From: Serratia marcescens
Lineage (GTDB): Bacteria > Pseudomonadota > Gammaproteobacteria > Enterobacterales > Enterobacteriaceae
Direction: 5' to 3'
Assembly: GCF_001902635.1 (NCBI RefSeq)
Contig: NZ_MJAO01000013.1
Coordinates: forward strand, 62,001-126,000
Length of the DNA stretch: 64,000 nucleotides
Below the pieces are notes generated by a model that worked only from the letters and a program-made list of their open reading frames with translations, was not told the DNA's origin and searched no databases. A program made the translations under genes and the position numbers. Of this stretch, positions 25,351-35,144 are shown piece by piece. Position 1 is the stretch's first letter. Every line of letters starts with the position of its first letter.

Positions 25351-26817
25351 GTGACCCTGCTCGATGAAACCCCGGAGACCCGTTACCTGCAGCTGGCGGA
25401 TACGCTGGCCGAGGCCATTCGCCGCGGCACGCTGCTGCCCGGTGACCGTTTGCCGTCGGTGCGGCGCTGCGCGCAAACCCATCGCGTCAGCATCAATACC
25501 GTGGTGTCGGCTTACCGCACGCTGGAAGATCGCGGGCTGATTGAAGCGCGGCCGCAGTCGGGGTTTTACGTCCGCAGCACGCTGCCGGCGCTGAAGATGG
25601 CCTCGGCGCCCAGCAGCCGCATCGAACCGCCGGCGGACGACGTGCTGGCGCTGATCGATACGGTGTTCGCCGCCCAGCAGAATCCCGCCTTCACCAACAT
25701 TGCGCTGGCCTGCCCGCAGACCAGCGATTTCTATCCCGGCGGCAAACTGGGGCGCATGCTGTCCTCTCAGCTGCGCCGCCAGCCGGATCTGATCGGGCAG
25801 TATCCATTGCCGCCCGGCAGCCTGCGGTTGCGTCAGCAGATCGCCCGCCGCTCGATGACGCTAGGGATGCTGCTGGAGCCGGGCGACGTGGTGTTGACCC
25901 ACGGCTGCATGGAGGCGCTGCAGCTGGCGCTGCGCGTCACCACCAAACCGGGCGACTGCGTCGGGCTGGAGTCGCCAACCTATTTTTATCTGCTGCCGCT
26001 GCTGGCCAGCCTGGGGTTGAAAGCGCTGGAAATTCCCACCGATCCGCAGCTGGGGCTGTCGCTGGACGCGCTGGAACTGCTATTGAGCGAGAAGCGGCTG
26101 AATGCGGTGATCGCCATGCCGACGGTGCAAAACCCGCTGGGCTGCACCATGCCGCTGGCGGCGAAAAAGCGGCTGGCGCGGCTGATGAACGATCATCAGG
26201 TGCCGTTGATCGAAGACGGGCTGTATGCCGAGATCCAGTTCGGCGGCGCGCTGTCGCCGGCGGTGAAGGCGTTCGATCGCGACGGTTGGGTGCTGTTTTG
26301 CTCCAGCTTCACCAAAACGCTGGCGCCGGATTTTCGCGTCGGCTGGATCTGCGGCGGCCGTTTCCACGAGGCGTTGCGCAAGCTGAAGGCAGTGTCGTCG
26401 ATGTCCGAGTCGCAGCTGCTGTCGGAAACGCTGGCGACCTTCCTTGAGAGCGGCGGCTACGATCACCATTTGCGCAACCTGCGCAAGCGCTATGCCGCCC
26501 AGGTGGACGAGGCGCGGGCGCTGATCGCCCGGCATTTCCCGCGCGGCACGCTGGCCACGCAGCCTGCGGGCGGCTTCGTGTTTTGGGTTGAATTCCCCTC
26601 CGGTGTGGACAGCGTGGCGCTGTTCCACCAACTGCTGGAGGAGCAGATCTGTTTGACGCCGGGCACCCTGTATTCCCCCAGCGGGCGCTACCGCAACGCG
26701 CTGCGGCTCTCCTGCTGCTACCCGTTCGACGCGCGCTATACCCAGGCGCTGGTCCGGGTCGGTGCTAAAGCCTGCGAGATGAGCGGCCTGCCGCCCGGCG
26801 TTGCGCAGGACGGGTAA
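25351..26817 (+). CDS. MocR-family (GntR-HTH plus aminotransferase domain) regulator
   Basis: A 488-residue PLP-binding transcription factor. An N-terminal GntR winged helix (residues about 8-75, 'PGDRLPSVRRCAQTHRVSINTVVSAY') is fused to a fold-type I aminotransferase domain, with PLP lysine Lys322 in 'SSFTKTLAPDFRVGW'. The start is GTG at 25351 with GGAGAG upstream. MocR proteins usually sense an amino compound through PLP and regulate the divergent gene, here the LysE-type exporter. E. coli YjiR is a similar protein. The effector is unknown. Confidence 0.88.
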   Translation: MTLLDETPETRYLQLADTLAEAIRRGTLLPGDRLPSVRRCAQTHRVSINTVVSAYRTLEDRGLIEARPQSGFYVRSTLPALKMASAPSSRIEPPADDVLALIDTVFAAQQNPAFTNIALACPQTSDFYPGGKLGRMLSSQLRRQPDLIGQYPLPPGSLRLRQQIARRSMTLGMLLEPGDVVLTHGCMEALQLALRVTTKPGDCVGLESPTYFYLLPLLASLGLKALEIPTDPQLGLSLDALELLLSEKRLNAVIAMPTVQNPLGCTMPLAAKKRLARLMNDHQVPLIEDGLYAEIQFGGALSPAVKAFDRDGWVLFCSSFTKTLAPDFRVGWICGGRFHEALRKLKAVSSMSESQLLSETLATFLESGGYDHHLRNLRKRYAAQVDEARALIARHFPRGTLATQPAGGFVFWVEFPSGVDSVALFHQLLEEQICLTPGTLYSPSGRYRNALRLSCCYPFDARYTQALVRVGAKACEMSGLPPGVAQDG

Positions 26818-26890
26818 CGGCGCGCGCCTTTTGCTACAATGCCGGTATCATTGATTAACGTGCCATTTTGGGCACAACGGGCCAGAGACC

Positions 26891-27253
26891 ATGAAAGAGA
26901 AAGAAAAGGCAGAGATCAAGCGCCTTAGCGACCTGCTGGACGCTTTGAACCACAAAGACGCCACCGTGATCCAACAGGGCAACCCGGAGTTGATCGCACA
27001 GCACACCAAAGAGAAAGAAAAGCTGGCAGCGGAGATCGAGCGCCTGAAAAACGTGCGCGACGAGAAGCTGAGCGCCGAAGCGCAGAAGCTGAGCAAGCTG
27101 CCGTTCAGCCGCGAGATCACCAAGAAAGAGCAGGCCGACATGGGCTCGCTGAAGAAAAACGTGCGCGGTCTGATCGTGGTGCACCCGATGACCGCGCTGG
27201 GCCGCGAGATGGGCCTGAAAGCGGTCACCGGTTACGCCAAAAAAGCGTTCTGA
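26891..27253 (+). CDS. yibL: DUF2810 protein YibL
   Basis: A 120-residue, highly charged, coiled-coil-rich protein matching E. coli YibL (120 residues). The C-terminal '[33 protein letters not shown]' block is the most conserved part (starting at about residue 77). YibL has been found associated with ribosomes; its precise role is not known. It lies downstream of the mannitol operon region, as in E. coli. Confidence 0.93.
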   Translation: MKEKEKAEIKRLSDLLDALNHKDATVIQQGNPELIAQHTKEKEKLAAEIERLKNVRDEKLSAEAQKLSKLPFSREITKKEQADMGSLKKNVRGLIVVHPMTALGREMGLKAVTGYAKKAF

Positions 27254-27263
27254 ACCCCGGGCG

Positions 27264-28043
27264 TCAGGCCTTGGTGGTGAAATACGCCTTGGTCTGATAG
27301 GGCACGGTTACCGTGTCCTGGCCCCGCAGCTCCTCTTCTTCCGCCACCAGTTGGCGCAACTGATCGATGACCTGCTCCTGTTGCGGCTGTGGCAGCGCGG
27401 CGATAAAGCTGGTTGAACGCACTCGGTTGTAGATCACGTCCTCTACCGCGCCCCGGTGGCCGAGTATAAACACCTGTTCCTGCAGCGGTTCAAAGCCGTT
27501 GAACGGGAAGAACTTGCGCCACGCGCCGGTATAGAAACGCGGCGCATCGCCTTCGTGGCGATCGACGATCTGATTCAGTTTACGCACCCAGCCGACGCGC
27601 GCATCGCGCATGTTCCACACCAAACCGAGTTTGCCGCCGGGCTTGAGAATGCGCTGGATCTCCGCCAGTGCCTGCGGCGTGGCGAACCAGTGGAAGGACT
27701 GGGCGCACACCACTGCATCGACCGACTCGTCCGGCAACGGGATCGCCTCGGCGGTGCCGGCCAGCGTTTTCACCTGCGGCAGCGCCGCCGACAGTTTTTC
27801 CAGCATTTGCGGTACCGGTTCGACGGCGATCACCTGCGCGCCGGTTTCCAGCAGGCGCGGGGTGAACTTGCCGGTGCCGGCGCCGAGATCGATGGCCGTC
27901 ATGCCGGTATGCAGGCCGATAGCCTCACGCAGCCAGACGGCGATTTCCGGCGGGTAATCCGGCCGGCCTTTCACATAGCGATCGGCATTGGCCTGATAGC
28001 CCTCGGCGGCGGCGTGATGAATCGAATGGGTCGGGGTGGTCAT
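27264..28043 (-). CDS. Class I SAM-dependent methyltransferase
   Basis: A 259-residue methyltransferase. Motif I is 'AIDLGAGTGKFTPRLLETG' at about residues 46-64, followed by the acidic end of beta-2 ('VIAVEPVPQM') and motif 'VCAQSFHWFATPQALAEIQRILKPGG'. This is the methyltransf_11/25 type. The substrate cannot be told from sequence; small-molecule or ubiquinone/biotin-like targets are typical of the group. The gene ends 10 bp after the convergent yibL stop and is not obviously in an operon. Confidence 0.85.
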   Translation of the reverse strand: MTTPTHSIHHAAAEGYQANADRYVKGRPDYPPEIAVWLREAIGLHTGMTAIDLGAGTGKFTPRLLETGAQVIAVEPVPQMLEKLSAALPQVKTLAGTAEAIPLPDESVDAVVCAQSFHWFATPQALAEIQRILKPGGKLGLVWNMRDARVGWVRKLNQIVDRHEGDAPRFYTGAWRKFFPFNGFEPLQEQVFILGHRGAVEDVIYNRVRSTSFIAALPQPQQEQVIDQLRQLVAEEEELRGQDTVTVPYQTKAYFTTKA

Positions 28044-28083
28044 ATACCTGGCTCCTGGCTGAAAAACACGCGACTACAGTATA

Positions 28084-28157
28084 TACCCGTCATACTTGAA
28101 GCTGCATCTGGGGTGAGCGCTCTTGCCGCCGTGATGCAACTCCAATTATTTAGGGTA
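28084..28157. repeat. Short palindromic intergenic repeat (MITE-like)
   Basis: Imperfect inverted repeats bound a 74-bp element: the left arm begins TACCCGTCATACTTGAAG and continues GCTGCATC, while the right arm, read in reverse complement, begins TACCCTAAATAATTGGAG and continues TTGCATC. The 'TACCCGTCATACTT-AAG-TGCATC' motif is one I associate with repeated intergenic palindromes in Serratia and Yersinia. Only one copy is seen in this window. Confidence 0.55.
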
Positions 28158-28220
28158 ACAGGCGGAAGAAAATGTTTGGCGCGGCATTCGGCGCACGTTT
28201 TTCATCTTCCGCTGCCGTTT

Positions 28221-28892
28221 TCAGCGGCCGAGCAGGCGGCGGTTGAAGTCCTCGAGGCGCCCTTCGGCGAGCCGCGTGAGCATGGTCTTGCTCCAGCTGG
28301 CGGAGAGGCCGGCCACCGCCAACAGGCGGCGATATTGTTCCGCGTCGAACGGCATATGCCAGGCGATGGCAATGGCTTCGGCGACCGATACGTCGCTGTT
28401 GCGCGCCGCCAGCTCCAGCGGACGATCGCCGCTGACTGCGCCCGGCGACACCACTCGATACAGCCAGCCGCAGCGGCCGCTTTGCTGCATCAGCACCGAA
28501 ATGTCCTCGATAGCGAAGTGATAATTGAGCTTGAAGCACGGCGAGCGTGGCTGTGTGACCTGGATCAGCGCCTCGCCCCAACGGAAGATGTCGCCCATAA
28601 ACACATTGTGCTCGGTCAGCCCTTCGGTGGAGATATTCTCGCCGAAGGCCGGGGCGCAAAACTGTTCGGCCTGCGCCGGAAATTGCTCGCGCCAGTGGGC
28701 GTAATGCTCGCGCGGGTAGTGGCACAGCGCGCGGTCCGGCCCGCCGTGATAACTTTTCTCCGCCTGTTCGTCGCCTTCGAGGCCGAGCGGCGTGAGCCGG
28801 ATGGCGCCATCCACCTGGCGTTTGGCGATGGCGCTGGGGCGCCCGCCTTCATAGGGTTGAATGCTGCCGATATAAACGTCTGGGTGATGCAT
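28221..28892 (-). CDS. yiiM: MOSC-domain protein YiiM (6-hydroxylaminopurine resistance)
   Basis: A 223-residue molybdenum-cofactor sulfurase C-terminal (MOSC) domain protein (E. coli YiiM 224). YiiM reduces N-hydroxylated bases such as 6-N-hydroxylaminopurine using the molybdenum cofactor. 'GLEGDEQAEKSYHGGPDRALCHYP' region (start about residue 37), 'GENISTEGLTE' and the conserved cofactor Cys in 'PRSPCFKLNYHF' are visible. The start ATG at 28892 matches E. coli; a longer frame is not used. yiiM is near sodA in E. coli too. Confidence 0.92.
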   Translation of the reverse strand: MHHPDVYIGSIQPYEGGRPSAIAKRQVDGAIRLTPLGLEGDEQAEKSYHGGPDRALCHYPREHYAHWREQFPAQAEQFCAPAFGENISTEGLTEHNVFMGDIFRWGEALIQVTQPRSPCFKLNYHFAIEDISVLMQQSGRCGWLYRVVSPGAVSGDRPLELAARNSDVSVAEAIAIAWHMPFDAEQYRRLLAVAGLSASWSKTMLTRLAEGRLEDFNRRLLGR

Positions 28893-28957
28893 GTGCGCCT
28901 CCGTGTCTCGCGTCGAGGGCTCAGCATAGCCTGAGTTGCGTCGGGGGGACATAACAA

Positions 28958-28981
28958 CCCGCCCGAAAATCGTCGGGCGGG
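28958..28981 (-). terminator. Terminator hairpin after the chemoreceptor gene
   Basis: CCCGCCCGA (28958-28966) pairs perfectly with TCGGGCGGG (28973-28981) over 6 nt. It lies 10 bp beyond the chemoreceptor stop on the minus strand. Only TTGTT follows, so the T-tract is poor. Confidence 0.6.
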
Positions 28982-28991
28982 CGGCGGGGCG

Positions 28992-30920
28992 TCAGAAGGT
29001 GGTCCAGTTATCTTCCGCTGCGGCGTTGGCGGCCGCGGGTTTTACGGCCGGCGCTTTCGGCGCGGCGGCTTTCACGGCGACGGGTTCGGTCTGCTCCGCT
29101 AAACGGAACACCGAGACACTCTGCAGCAGCATCTCCGCCTGCTCCTCCAGCGAATCGGCGGCGGCGGCGGACTCTTCCACCAACGCGGCGTTCTGCTGGG
29201 TCGTGTGGTCCATCTCGACGATCGCCTGGCCAATCTGGGCGATGCCGCGCGTCTGCTCATCGGAGGCGGCGGCGATCTCGGCCATGATGTCGCGCACGTG
29301 AGTGACCGAGCGAACGATCTGTTCCATGGTATTGCCGGTGCTTTCCACCAGTTCGGTGCCGGTTTTCACCCGGCTGACCGATTCGGCGATCAACCCTTCG
29401 ATCTCTTTGGCCGCCTGGGCGCTGCGGCTCGCCAGGCTGCGCACTTCGCTGGCGACTACCGAGAAGCCGCGGCCCTGCTCGCCGGCGCGCGCCGCTTCCA
29501 CCGCGGCGTTGAGCGCCAGGATATTGGTCTGGAAGGCAATGCCGTTGATTAGGGTAGTAATTTCGGCGATACGCTGCGAACTGCTGGAGATATCGCGCAT
29601 GGTGCTGACCACGTTCTCCACCAGCTTGCCGCCCTGTTGCGCGGTCTGCGAAGCGTCGGTAGCCAGCTGATTGGCGTGATGGGCGTTGTCGGCGTTCTGT
29701 TTCACCGTGGCGGTCAGCTGCTCCATGCTGGCGGCGGTTTCCTCGACCGCTGCCGCCTGCTGCTCGGTGCGGGAAGAGAGATCGGTGTTGCCGGCGGCGA
29801 TTTCCGCGGAGGCGGTGGAGACCTGGCTGACCCCCATCTGGATCTTCTCAATCATGGTGCGCAGGTTTTGGCTCATGGCCGCCACCGCGTTCAGCAGTTG
29901 GCCCAGTTCATCGCGACGGGTGCTGGTCTGCGCCTGGCGCAGGTCGCCGCCGGCGATGCGTTCCGCCATCGCCAGCGTGCTGTGCAGCGGGCGGGTGATC
30001 TGCAGCGTGATACGCCAGGCGATAAGCACCCCGGCGATGATGGCGATCAGGGTAGTGATGCCCATCTGCAGCTGCGCCAGATTGATGTTGCTGCGCGTTT
30101 GCACCAGTTCGTCCTGCAAGAAGGCGTTCACCAGCGTGCCGATCTCTTGCGCGCGATTGCCGAGCTGCCGGCTGATCTGTTGCTCGTGCTCATAGGCCGG
30201 CAGGTAAGCCGCGATGCGATTTTTGTAATCGTCCAGGGCGGACAGCAGCGGTTGCAACTGCGGGCGCTGCGCGTCGCCGACCCGGCGGCTCAAGGCGTTG
30301 GCCGCGTCGCGCGCGTCGTCGATGGCCGCCATCAGCGGCGCTTCGGTCTCTTTGTTCAGGCTCAGCAGCAGGCCACGCGCGCCGTAGCGCACCTGGGTCA
30401 GCTTCTGGTTCAGCTGGATGAAGGCCAGCTGCAGATCGCCGTTGGTCAGCTGGCGCTCAACCTGGCTCAGGCTGGCCTGCACTTCCGACATGTTCCAGCT
30501 CTGGCGCACCGCGTCTTTCGCCGAGACCGCCTGCTCAAAGACTTCTTGCTGTTGCTGATATTCCCCGATCAGCTTGGCCAGACGCTGCAGATCCTTGCGG
30601 CTCTGGGTGTCCCAATCCAGCGTCTGCCCTTGGTCGATCAGTTTGACGGCGTTGTTGATATTGTCGCGGTTGTTCTGCAGATATTCCGGCTGGTAGGTCT
30701 GGCCGTACATGGCGCGGTTGTATTTGGCCTGGTTGATCTCTTCGTTCAGCCGATTGCTGAAGTCGATGCGCTCAGAACGGGATTCGATGATGTGCAGGTA
30801 TTGCGCCCCGGTGCCGGCGATGACCACCGCCAACAGCAGCAACAGCGCGAAGCCGAGGCCGAGCTTTTTACCTACGGTGAGATGGGTGAACTTTCCTGCC
30901 AATGCTTGCAATGCCGCCAT
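28992..30920 (-). CDS. Methyl-accepting chemotaxis protein
   Basis: A 642-residue transmembrane chemoreceptor. TM1 is at about 17-40, TM2 at about 285-308, followed by HAMP ('TRPLHSTLAMAERIAGGDL') and a cytoplasmic signalling domain with the hairpin tip 'INGIAFQTNILALNAAVEAARAGEQG'-type sequence near residue 470. The C-terminus ends NWTTF, the NWETF-type pentapeptide that tethers CheR and CheB. The periplasmic part of about 245 residues is longer than the four-helix bundle of Tar/Tsr. Its helical pattern with 'RYGARGLLLSL' fits a helical bimodular (HBM) domain, which in Pseudomonas McpS binds organic acids. The ligand is unknown. Confidence 0.9.
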   Translation of the reverse strand: MAALQALAGKFTHLTVGKKLGLGFALLLLLAVVIAGTGAQYLHIIESRSERIDFSNRLNEEINQAKYNRAMYGQTYQPEYLQNNRDNINNAVKLIDQGQTLDWDTQSRKDLQRLAKLIGEYQQQQEVFEQAVSAKDAVRQSWNMSEVQASLSQVERQLTNGDLQLAFIQLNQKLTQVRYGARGLLLSLNKETEAPLMAAIDDARDAANALSRRVGDAQRPQLQPLLSALDDYKNRIAAYLPAYEHEQQISRQLGNRAQEIGTLVNAFLQDELVQTRSNINLAQLQMGITTLIAIIAGVLIAWRITLQITRPLHSTLAMAERIAGGDLRQAQTSTRRDELGQLLNAVAAMSQNLRTMIEKIQMGVSQVSTASAEIAAGNTDLSSRTEQQAAAVEETAASMEQLTATVKQNADNAHHANQLATDASQTAQQGGKLVENVVSTMRDISSSSQRIAEITTLINGIAFQTNILALNAAVEAARAGEQGRGFSVVASEVRSLASRSAQAAKEIEGLIAESVSRVKTGTELVESTGNTMEQIVRSVTHVRDIMAEIAAASDEQTRGIAQIGQAIVEMDHTTQQNAALVEESAAAADSLEEQAEMLLQSVSVFRLAEQTEPVAVKAAAPKAPAVKPAAANAAAEDNWTTF

Positions 30921-31000
30921 AGTGTTTTTCCTTCTCCGGGCGAACGTCAATTGAACAAACCATCGGCAAGAAGTGGTCAAACTTTAGCGGGTTGCAGGCA

Positions 31001-31026
31001 AAAAAATACCCGCCGGCGGCGGGTAT
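31001..31026 (-). terminator. Rho-independent terminator of sodA
   Basis: ATACCCGCC (31006-31014) pairs perfectly with GGCGGGTAT (31018-31026) over GGC. Six or more T follow on the minus strand (A-run from 31000). It lies 20 bp beyond the sodA stop. Confidence 0.93.
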
Positions 31027-31046
31027 CTTTATCAATAGGGAGCGAA

Positions 31047-31667
31047 TTACTTCTTCGCGGCGAAGCGCGCGGCGGCTTCATCCCAGTTGACCACGTTCCA
31101 GAACGCTTTGATGTAGTCAGGGCGTTTGTTCTGATATTTCAGGTAGTAAGCGTGTTCCCATACGTCCAGGCCGATGATGGGGAAACCGGCAGCGCCGGCG
31201 AAGGCTTCGCCCATCAGCGGGCTGTCCTGGTTGGCGGTAGACACCACGGCCAGTTTGCCGTCTTTCAGCACCAGCCAGGCCCAACCGGAACCAAAGCGGG
31301 TAGCCGCGGCTTTCTCGAACTCTTCCTGGAATTTCTCAACGCTGCCGAAATCGCGCTCGATAGCCGCTTTCAGATCGCCGCCCAGCGTGGTGCCGGTTTT
31401 CAGGTTTTTCCAGAAGAAGCTGTGGTTGGCGTGGCCGCCGGCGTTGTTGCGCATGAAGGTGCGTTTGTCGGCAGGCACTTTATCCAGATCCTGGATCAGC
31501 TCTTCCACGCTGTATTTGGCCAGCTCAGGGTAGGCTTCCAGCACGGTGTTGGCGTTGTTGACGTAGGTCTGGTGGTGTTTGGTGTGATGGATTTCCATCG
31601 TCTGCTTGTCGAAATGCGGTTCCAGTGCGTCGTAGGCGTACGGCAGGGATGGCAGTGAATAACTCAT
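31047..31667 (-). CDS. sodA: Manganese superoxide dismutase
   Basis: A 206-residue Mn-SOD, the same length as E. coli SodA, which dismutates superoxide in the cytoplasm. Metal ligands are visible: His27 in 'EIHHTKHH', the second His in '[10 protein letters not shown]', and Asp/His in '[11 protein letters not shown]'. The Gln in '[11 protein letters not shown]' is the Mn-type outer-sphere residue position. The start at 31667 ('[12 protein letters not shown]') matches E. coli; ATG codons a few bases upstream follow a GGAG. A Fur-box-like sequence lies 80 bp upstream, as in E. coli where Fur represses sodA. Confidence 0.97.
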   Translation of the reverse strand: MSYSLPSLPYAYDALEPHFDKQTMEIHHTKHHQTYVNNANTVLEAYPELAKYSVEELIQDLDKVPADKRTFMRNNAGGHANHSFFWKNLKTGTTLGGDLKAAIERDFGSVEKFQEEFEKAAATRFGSGWAWLVLKDGKLAVVSTANQDSPLMGEAFAGAAGFPIIGLDVWEHAYYLKYQNKRPDYIKAFWNVVNWDEAAARFAAKK

Positions 31668-32084
31668 AATCATCATCTCCAGTGGTGTATGGGCGGCGCA
31701 AAGGGCGAGCACCGCGTAAGCAGTCGGATCATTATAGTTAATTAAATGATATTGAAAATGATTATCAATGCCTTGTTAACTGTGTGGTTAATGAACAAAT
31801 CGCTGCGTTAACATACTGATAGAAGGGAACGTGGCCGGCCGATCCCTCCCGCCGCCCCTGCGCGTTGGTTACTCTCTATACTGTAGGAAGTACCGACGCC
31901 GAAATGTATCGAAATGTGCCAAAGCGTTCACTGAATGAGCACGAGTGTGTAACAACCACAAGCACGCTGTGGTAATATGACCGGCGTTCGTAGCAAGCAT
32001 AACAACAGTGACATTCGCGTTTGCCGCGCTAGCGGGGCAGGCGCATTTGAACAATGTGACAATCGAGAGTGAAAGGAGACCCCC
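31668..32084. other. Divergent promoter region of sodA and fdoG
   Basis: No gene is supported in these 417 bp. It contains the sodA Fur box (31748-31766) on the left side and the fdoG leader with a strong Shine-Dalgarno sequence, GAAAGGAG, at about 32071-32078. Several open frames crossing the start of fdoG are shadows. Confidence 0.7.
31748..31766. promoter_or_regulatory. Fur box of sodA
   Basis: GATATTGAAAATGATTATC matches the 19-bp Fur consensus GATAATGATAATCATTATC at 16 positions. It lies 81 bp upstream of the sodA start, in the promoter region. E. coli sodA is a known Fur target. Confidence 0.75.
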
Positions 32085-35000
32085 ATGCAGGTCAGCAGAA
32101 GGCAGTTCTTTAAGATCTGCGCTGGCGGTATGGCAGGAACGACGGTGGCCGCGCTGGGCTTTGCCCCCGAAGTGGCGTTGGCGGAAACCCGGCAGTACAA
32201 ACTGCTGCGCGCCCGCGAGACCCGTAATACCTGTACGTATTGTTCCGTCGGCTGTGGGCTGTTGATGTACAGCCTTGGTGATGGCGCCAAAAACGCCAAA
32301 GAAAGCATTTTCCATATCGAAGGGGATCCGGATCATCCGGTAAACCGCGGCGCGCTTTGCCCGAAAGGCGCCGGCCTGGTTGACTTCATCCACAGCGAAA
32401 GCCGTCTCAAGTACCCGGAATACCGGGCGCCAGGGTCAGACAAATGGCAACGCATCAGCTGGGACGACGCCTTTACCCGCATCGCCAAGCTGGTGAAAGA
32501 AGACCGTGACGCCAACTTCATCAAAACCAACGACCAGGGCGTCACCGTCAACCGTTGGCTGACCACCGGTATGCTGTGCGCCTCGGCCGCCAGCAACGAA
32601 ACCGGTTTTCTGTCGCAAAAATTTAGTCGCGCTCTCGGCATGCTTGCCGTAGACAACCAGGCGCGTGTCTGACACGGACCAACGGTAGCAAGTCTTGCTC
32701 CAACATTTGGTCGCGGTGCGATGACCAACCACTGGGTTGATATCAAGAACGCGAATTTGCTTATCGTCATGGGCGGTAATGCGGCGGAAGCGCATCCGGT
32801 GGGGTTCCGCTGGGCGATGGAAGCCAAAATACACAACAATGCCAAGCTGATCGTGATCGATCCGCGCTTTACCCGAACCGCATCGGTGGCGGACTTCTAC
32901 ACGCCGATCCGCTCCGGGACCGACATCGCTTTCCTGTCGGGCGTGTTGCTGTATCTGATGACCAACAACAAGTTTAACCGCGAATACGTCGAGGCCTACA
33001 CCAACGCCAGCTTGCTGGTGCGGGAAGACTTCGCCTTCGAAGACGGTTTGTTCAGCGGCTACGACGCGGAAAACCGCAAGTACGACAAAACCACCTGGAA
33101 CTACCAGTTCGACGAGAACGGCTTTGCCAAGCGCGACGTCACGCTGCAGGATCCGCGCTGTGTGTGGAACCTGCTGAAACAGCACGTGAGCCGCTACACG
33201 CCTGACGTGGTGACCAACATCTGCGGCACGCCGAAGGACGATTTCCTCAAGGTGTGCGAATACATCGCCGAAACCTGCGTCGCGGATAAAACCGCTTCGT
33301 TCCTGTACGCCCTGGGCTGGACTCAGCACTCGGTCGGCGCGCAGAACATCCGCACCATGGCGATGATCCAGCTGCTGCTCGGCAACATGGGCATGGCGGG
33401 CGGCGGCGTCAACGCGCTGCGCGGCCACTCCAACATCCAGGGTCTGACCGATCTCGGCCTGTTGTCGCAGAGCCTGCCGGGCTACATGACGCTGCCATCG
33501 GAGAAACAGACCGATCTCGAGACCTACCTGAAGGCCAACACGCCGAAGGCGCTGCTGCCGGGCCAGGTGAACTACTGGGGCAACTACCCGAAATTCTTCG
33601 TCAGCATGATGAAGACCTTCTACGGCGACAAGGCGCAGAAGGACAACAGCTGGGGCTTTGACTGGTTGCCGAAGTGGGACAAAGGCTACGACGTGCTGCA
33701 GTACTTCGAAATGATGTCGCAGGGCAAGGTCAACGGCTACTTCTGCCAGGGCTTTAACCCGGTGGCGTCGTTCCCGAACAAAAACAAGGTCGTGGCTTCG
33801 CTGTCCAAGCTGAAGTTCCTGGTGACCATCGATCCGTTGAACACCGAGACCGCCAACTTCTGGCAGAATCATGGCGAGTTCAACGAGGTTGATTCGTCGC
33901 AGATCCAGACCGAAGTGTTCCGCCTGCCGTCCACCTGCTTCGCCGAAGAGAACGGCTCGATCGTCAACTCCGGCCGCTGGCTGCAATGGCACTGGAAAGG
34001 CGCAGACGCCCCGGGCGAAGCGCTGAACGACGGCGAGATCCTGGCGGGCATCTTCAGCCGCCTGCGCGAGATGTATGCGCGCGACGGCGGTGCAGTGCCG
34101 GAACAGGTGCTGAACATGACTTGGGACTACCTGACGCCGGACAATCCGGCGCCGGAAGAGGTGGCGCAGGAGAACAACGGCAAGGCGCTGGCGGATCTAC
34201 TGGACGCCGACGGCAAGGTGCTGGTGAAAAAAGGCGAGCTGCTCAGCTCGTTCGCGCAGCTGCGCGACGACGGCACCACCGCCAGCGGCTGCTGGATCTT
34301 CGCCGGCAGCTGGACGCCGGCCGGCAACCAGATGGCGCGGCGCGACAACGCCGATCCGTCCGGCCTCGGCAATACGCTGGGCTGGGCCTGGGCATGGCCG
34401 CTCAACCGCCGCATCCTGTACAACCGCGCCTCGGCTGACCCGCAGGGTAAACCGTGGGATCCGAAACGCCAGCTGCTGGAGTGGGACGGCGCCAAGTGGG
34501 TCGGGGCCGATATCCCGGACTACAGCACCGCCGCGCCGGGCAGCGACGTCGGGCCGTTCATCATGCAGCCGGAAGGCATGGGCCGCCTGTTCGCCACCGA
34601 CAAGATGGCGGAAGGGCCGTTCCCTGAACACTACGAGCCGTTCGAAACGCCGCTCGGCACCAACCCGCTGCACCCGAACGTGGTGTCCAACCCGGCGGCG
34701 CGCGTGTTCAAGGACGATCTGGCCGCGATGGGCAAGTCCGACAAGTTCCCTTACGTCGGCACCACCTATCGACTGACCGAGCACTTCCACTACTGGACCA
34801 AGCACGCGCGGCTGAACGCCATCGCGCAACCGGAGCAGTTCGTGGAGATCGGCGAGAAGCTGGCGGAGAAGAAAGGCATCAAGCAGGGCGACACCGTGAA
34901 GGTCAGCTCCAACCGCGGCTACATCAAGGCCAAGGCGGTGGTGACCAAGCGTATTCGCACGCTGCAGGTGCACGGCCAGGAAGTCGACACCATCGGCATC

Positions 35001-35132
35001 CCGATCCACTGGGGTTACGAAGGGGTGGCGAAGAAAGGCTTTATCGCCAACACGCTGACGCCGTTCGTCGGCGACGCCAATACGCAAACGCCGGAGTTCA
35101 AGGCGTTCCTGGTCAACGTGGAAAAGGTGTAA
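32085..35132 (+). CDS. fdoG: Formate dehydrogenase-O major subunit, selenoprotein
   Basis: A 1015-residue selenomolybdoprotein that oxidises formate in the periplasm and passes electrons to FdoH/FdoI. The in-frame TGA at 32670-32672 encodes selenocysteine at residue 196, exactly as in E. coli FdoG; the context is 'NQARV-Sec-HGPTVAS'. A Tat signal 'SRRQFFK' starts at residue 4. A [4Fe-4S] site lies in 'CTYCSVGCG' with Cys in 'GALCPKGAG'. Translation halves on either side of the TGA match E. coli FdoG without a gap, so it is not a pseudogene. GGAG precedes ATG 32085. The gene heads fdoGHI-fdhE. Confidence 0.97.
32670..32712 (+). promoter_or_regulatory. SECIS element of fdoG
   Basis: The UGA selenocysteine codon is immediately followed by a stem-loop region. 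The outer arms are GGACCAA (from 32677) and its partner near TTTGGTC; the inner arm is GGTAGCAAG with CTTGCTCC. This bacterial SECIS recruits SelB-GTP-tRNA-Sec. SelB is encoded at 40480-42321 in the same window. Confidence 0.85.
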
Positions 35133-35144
35133 CGGAGACGAATT

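Noticed and set aside
32670-32672. Stop codon splitting fdoG into two ORFs, suggesting a pseudogene
   Set aside because: The UGA is the Sec codon at residue 196 with a SECIS after it. Both halves match FdoG without a gap.
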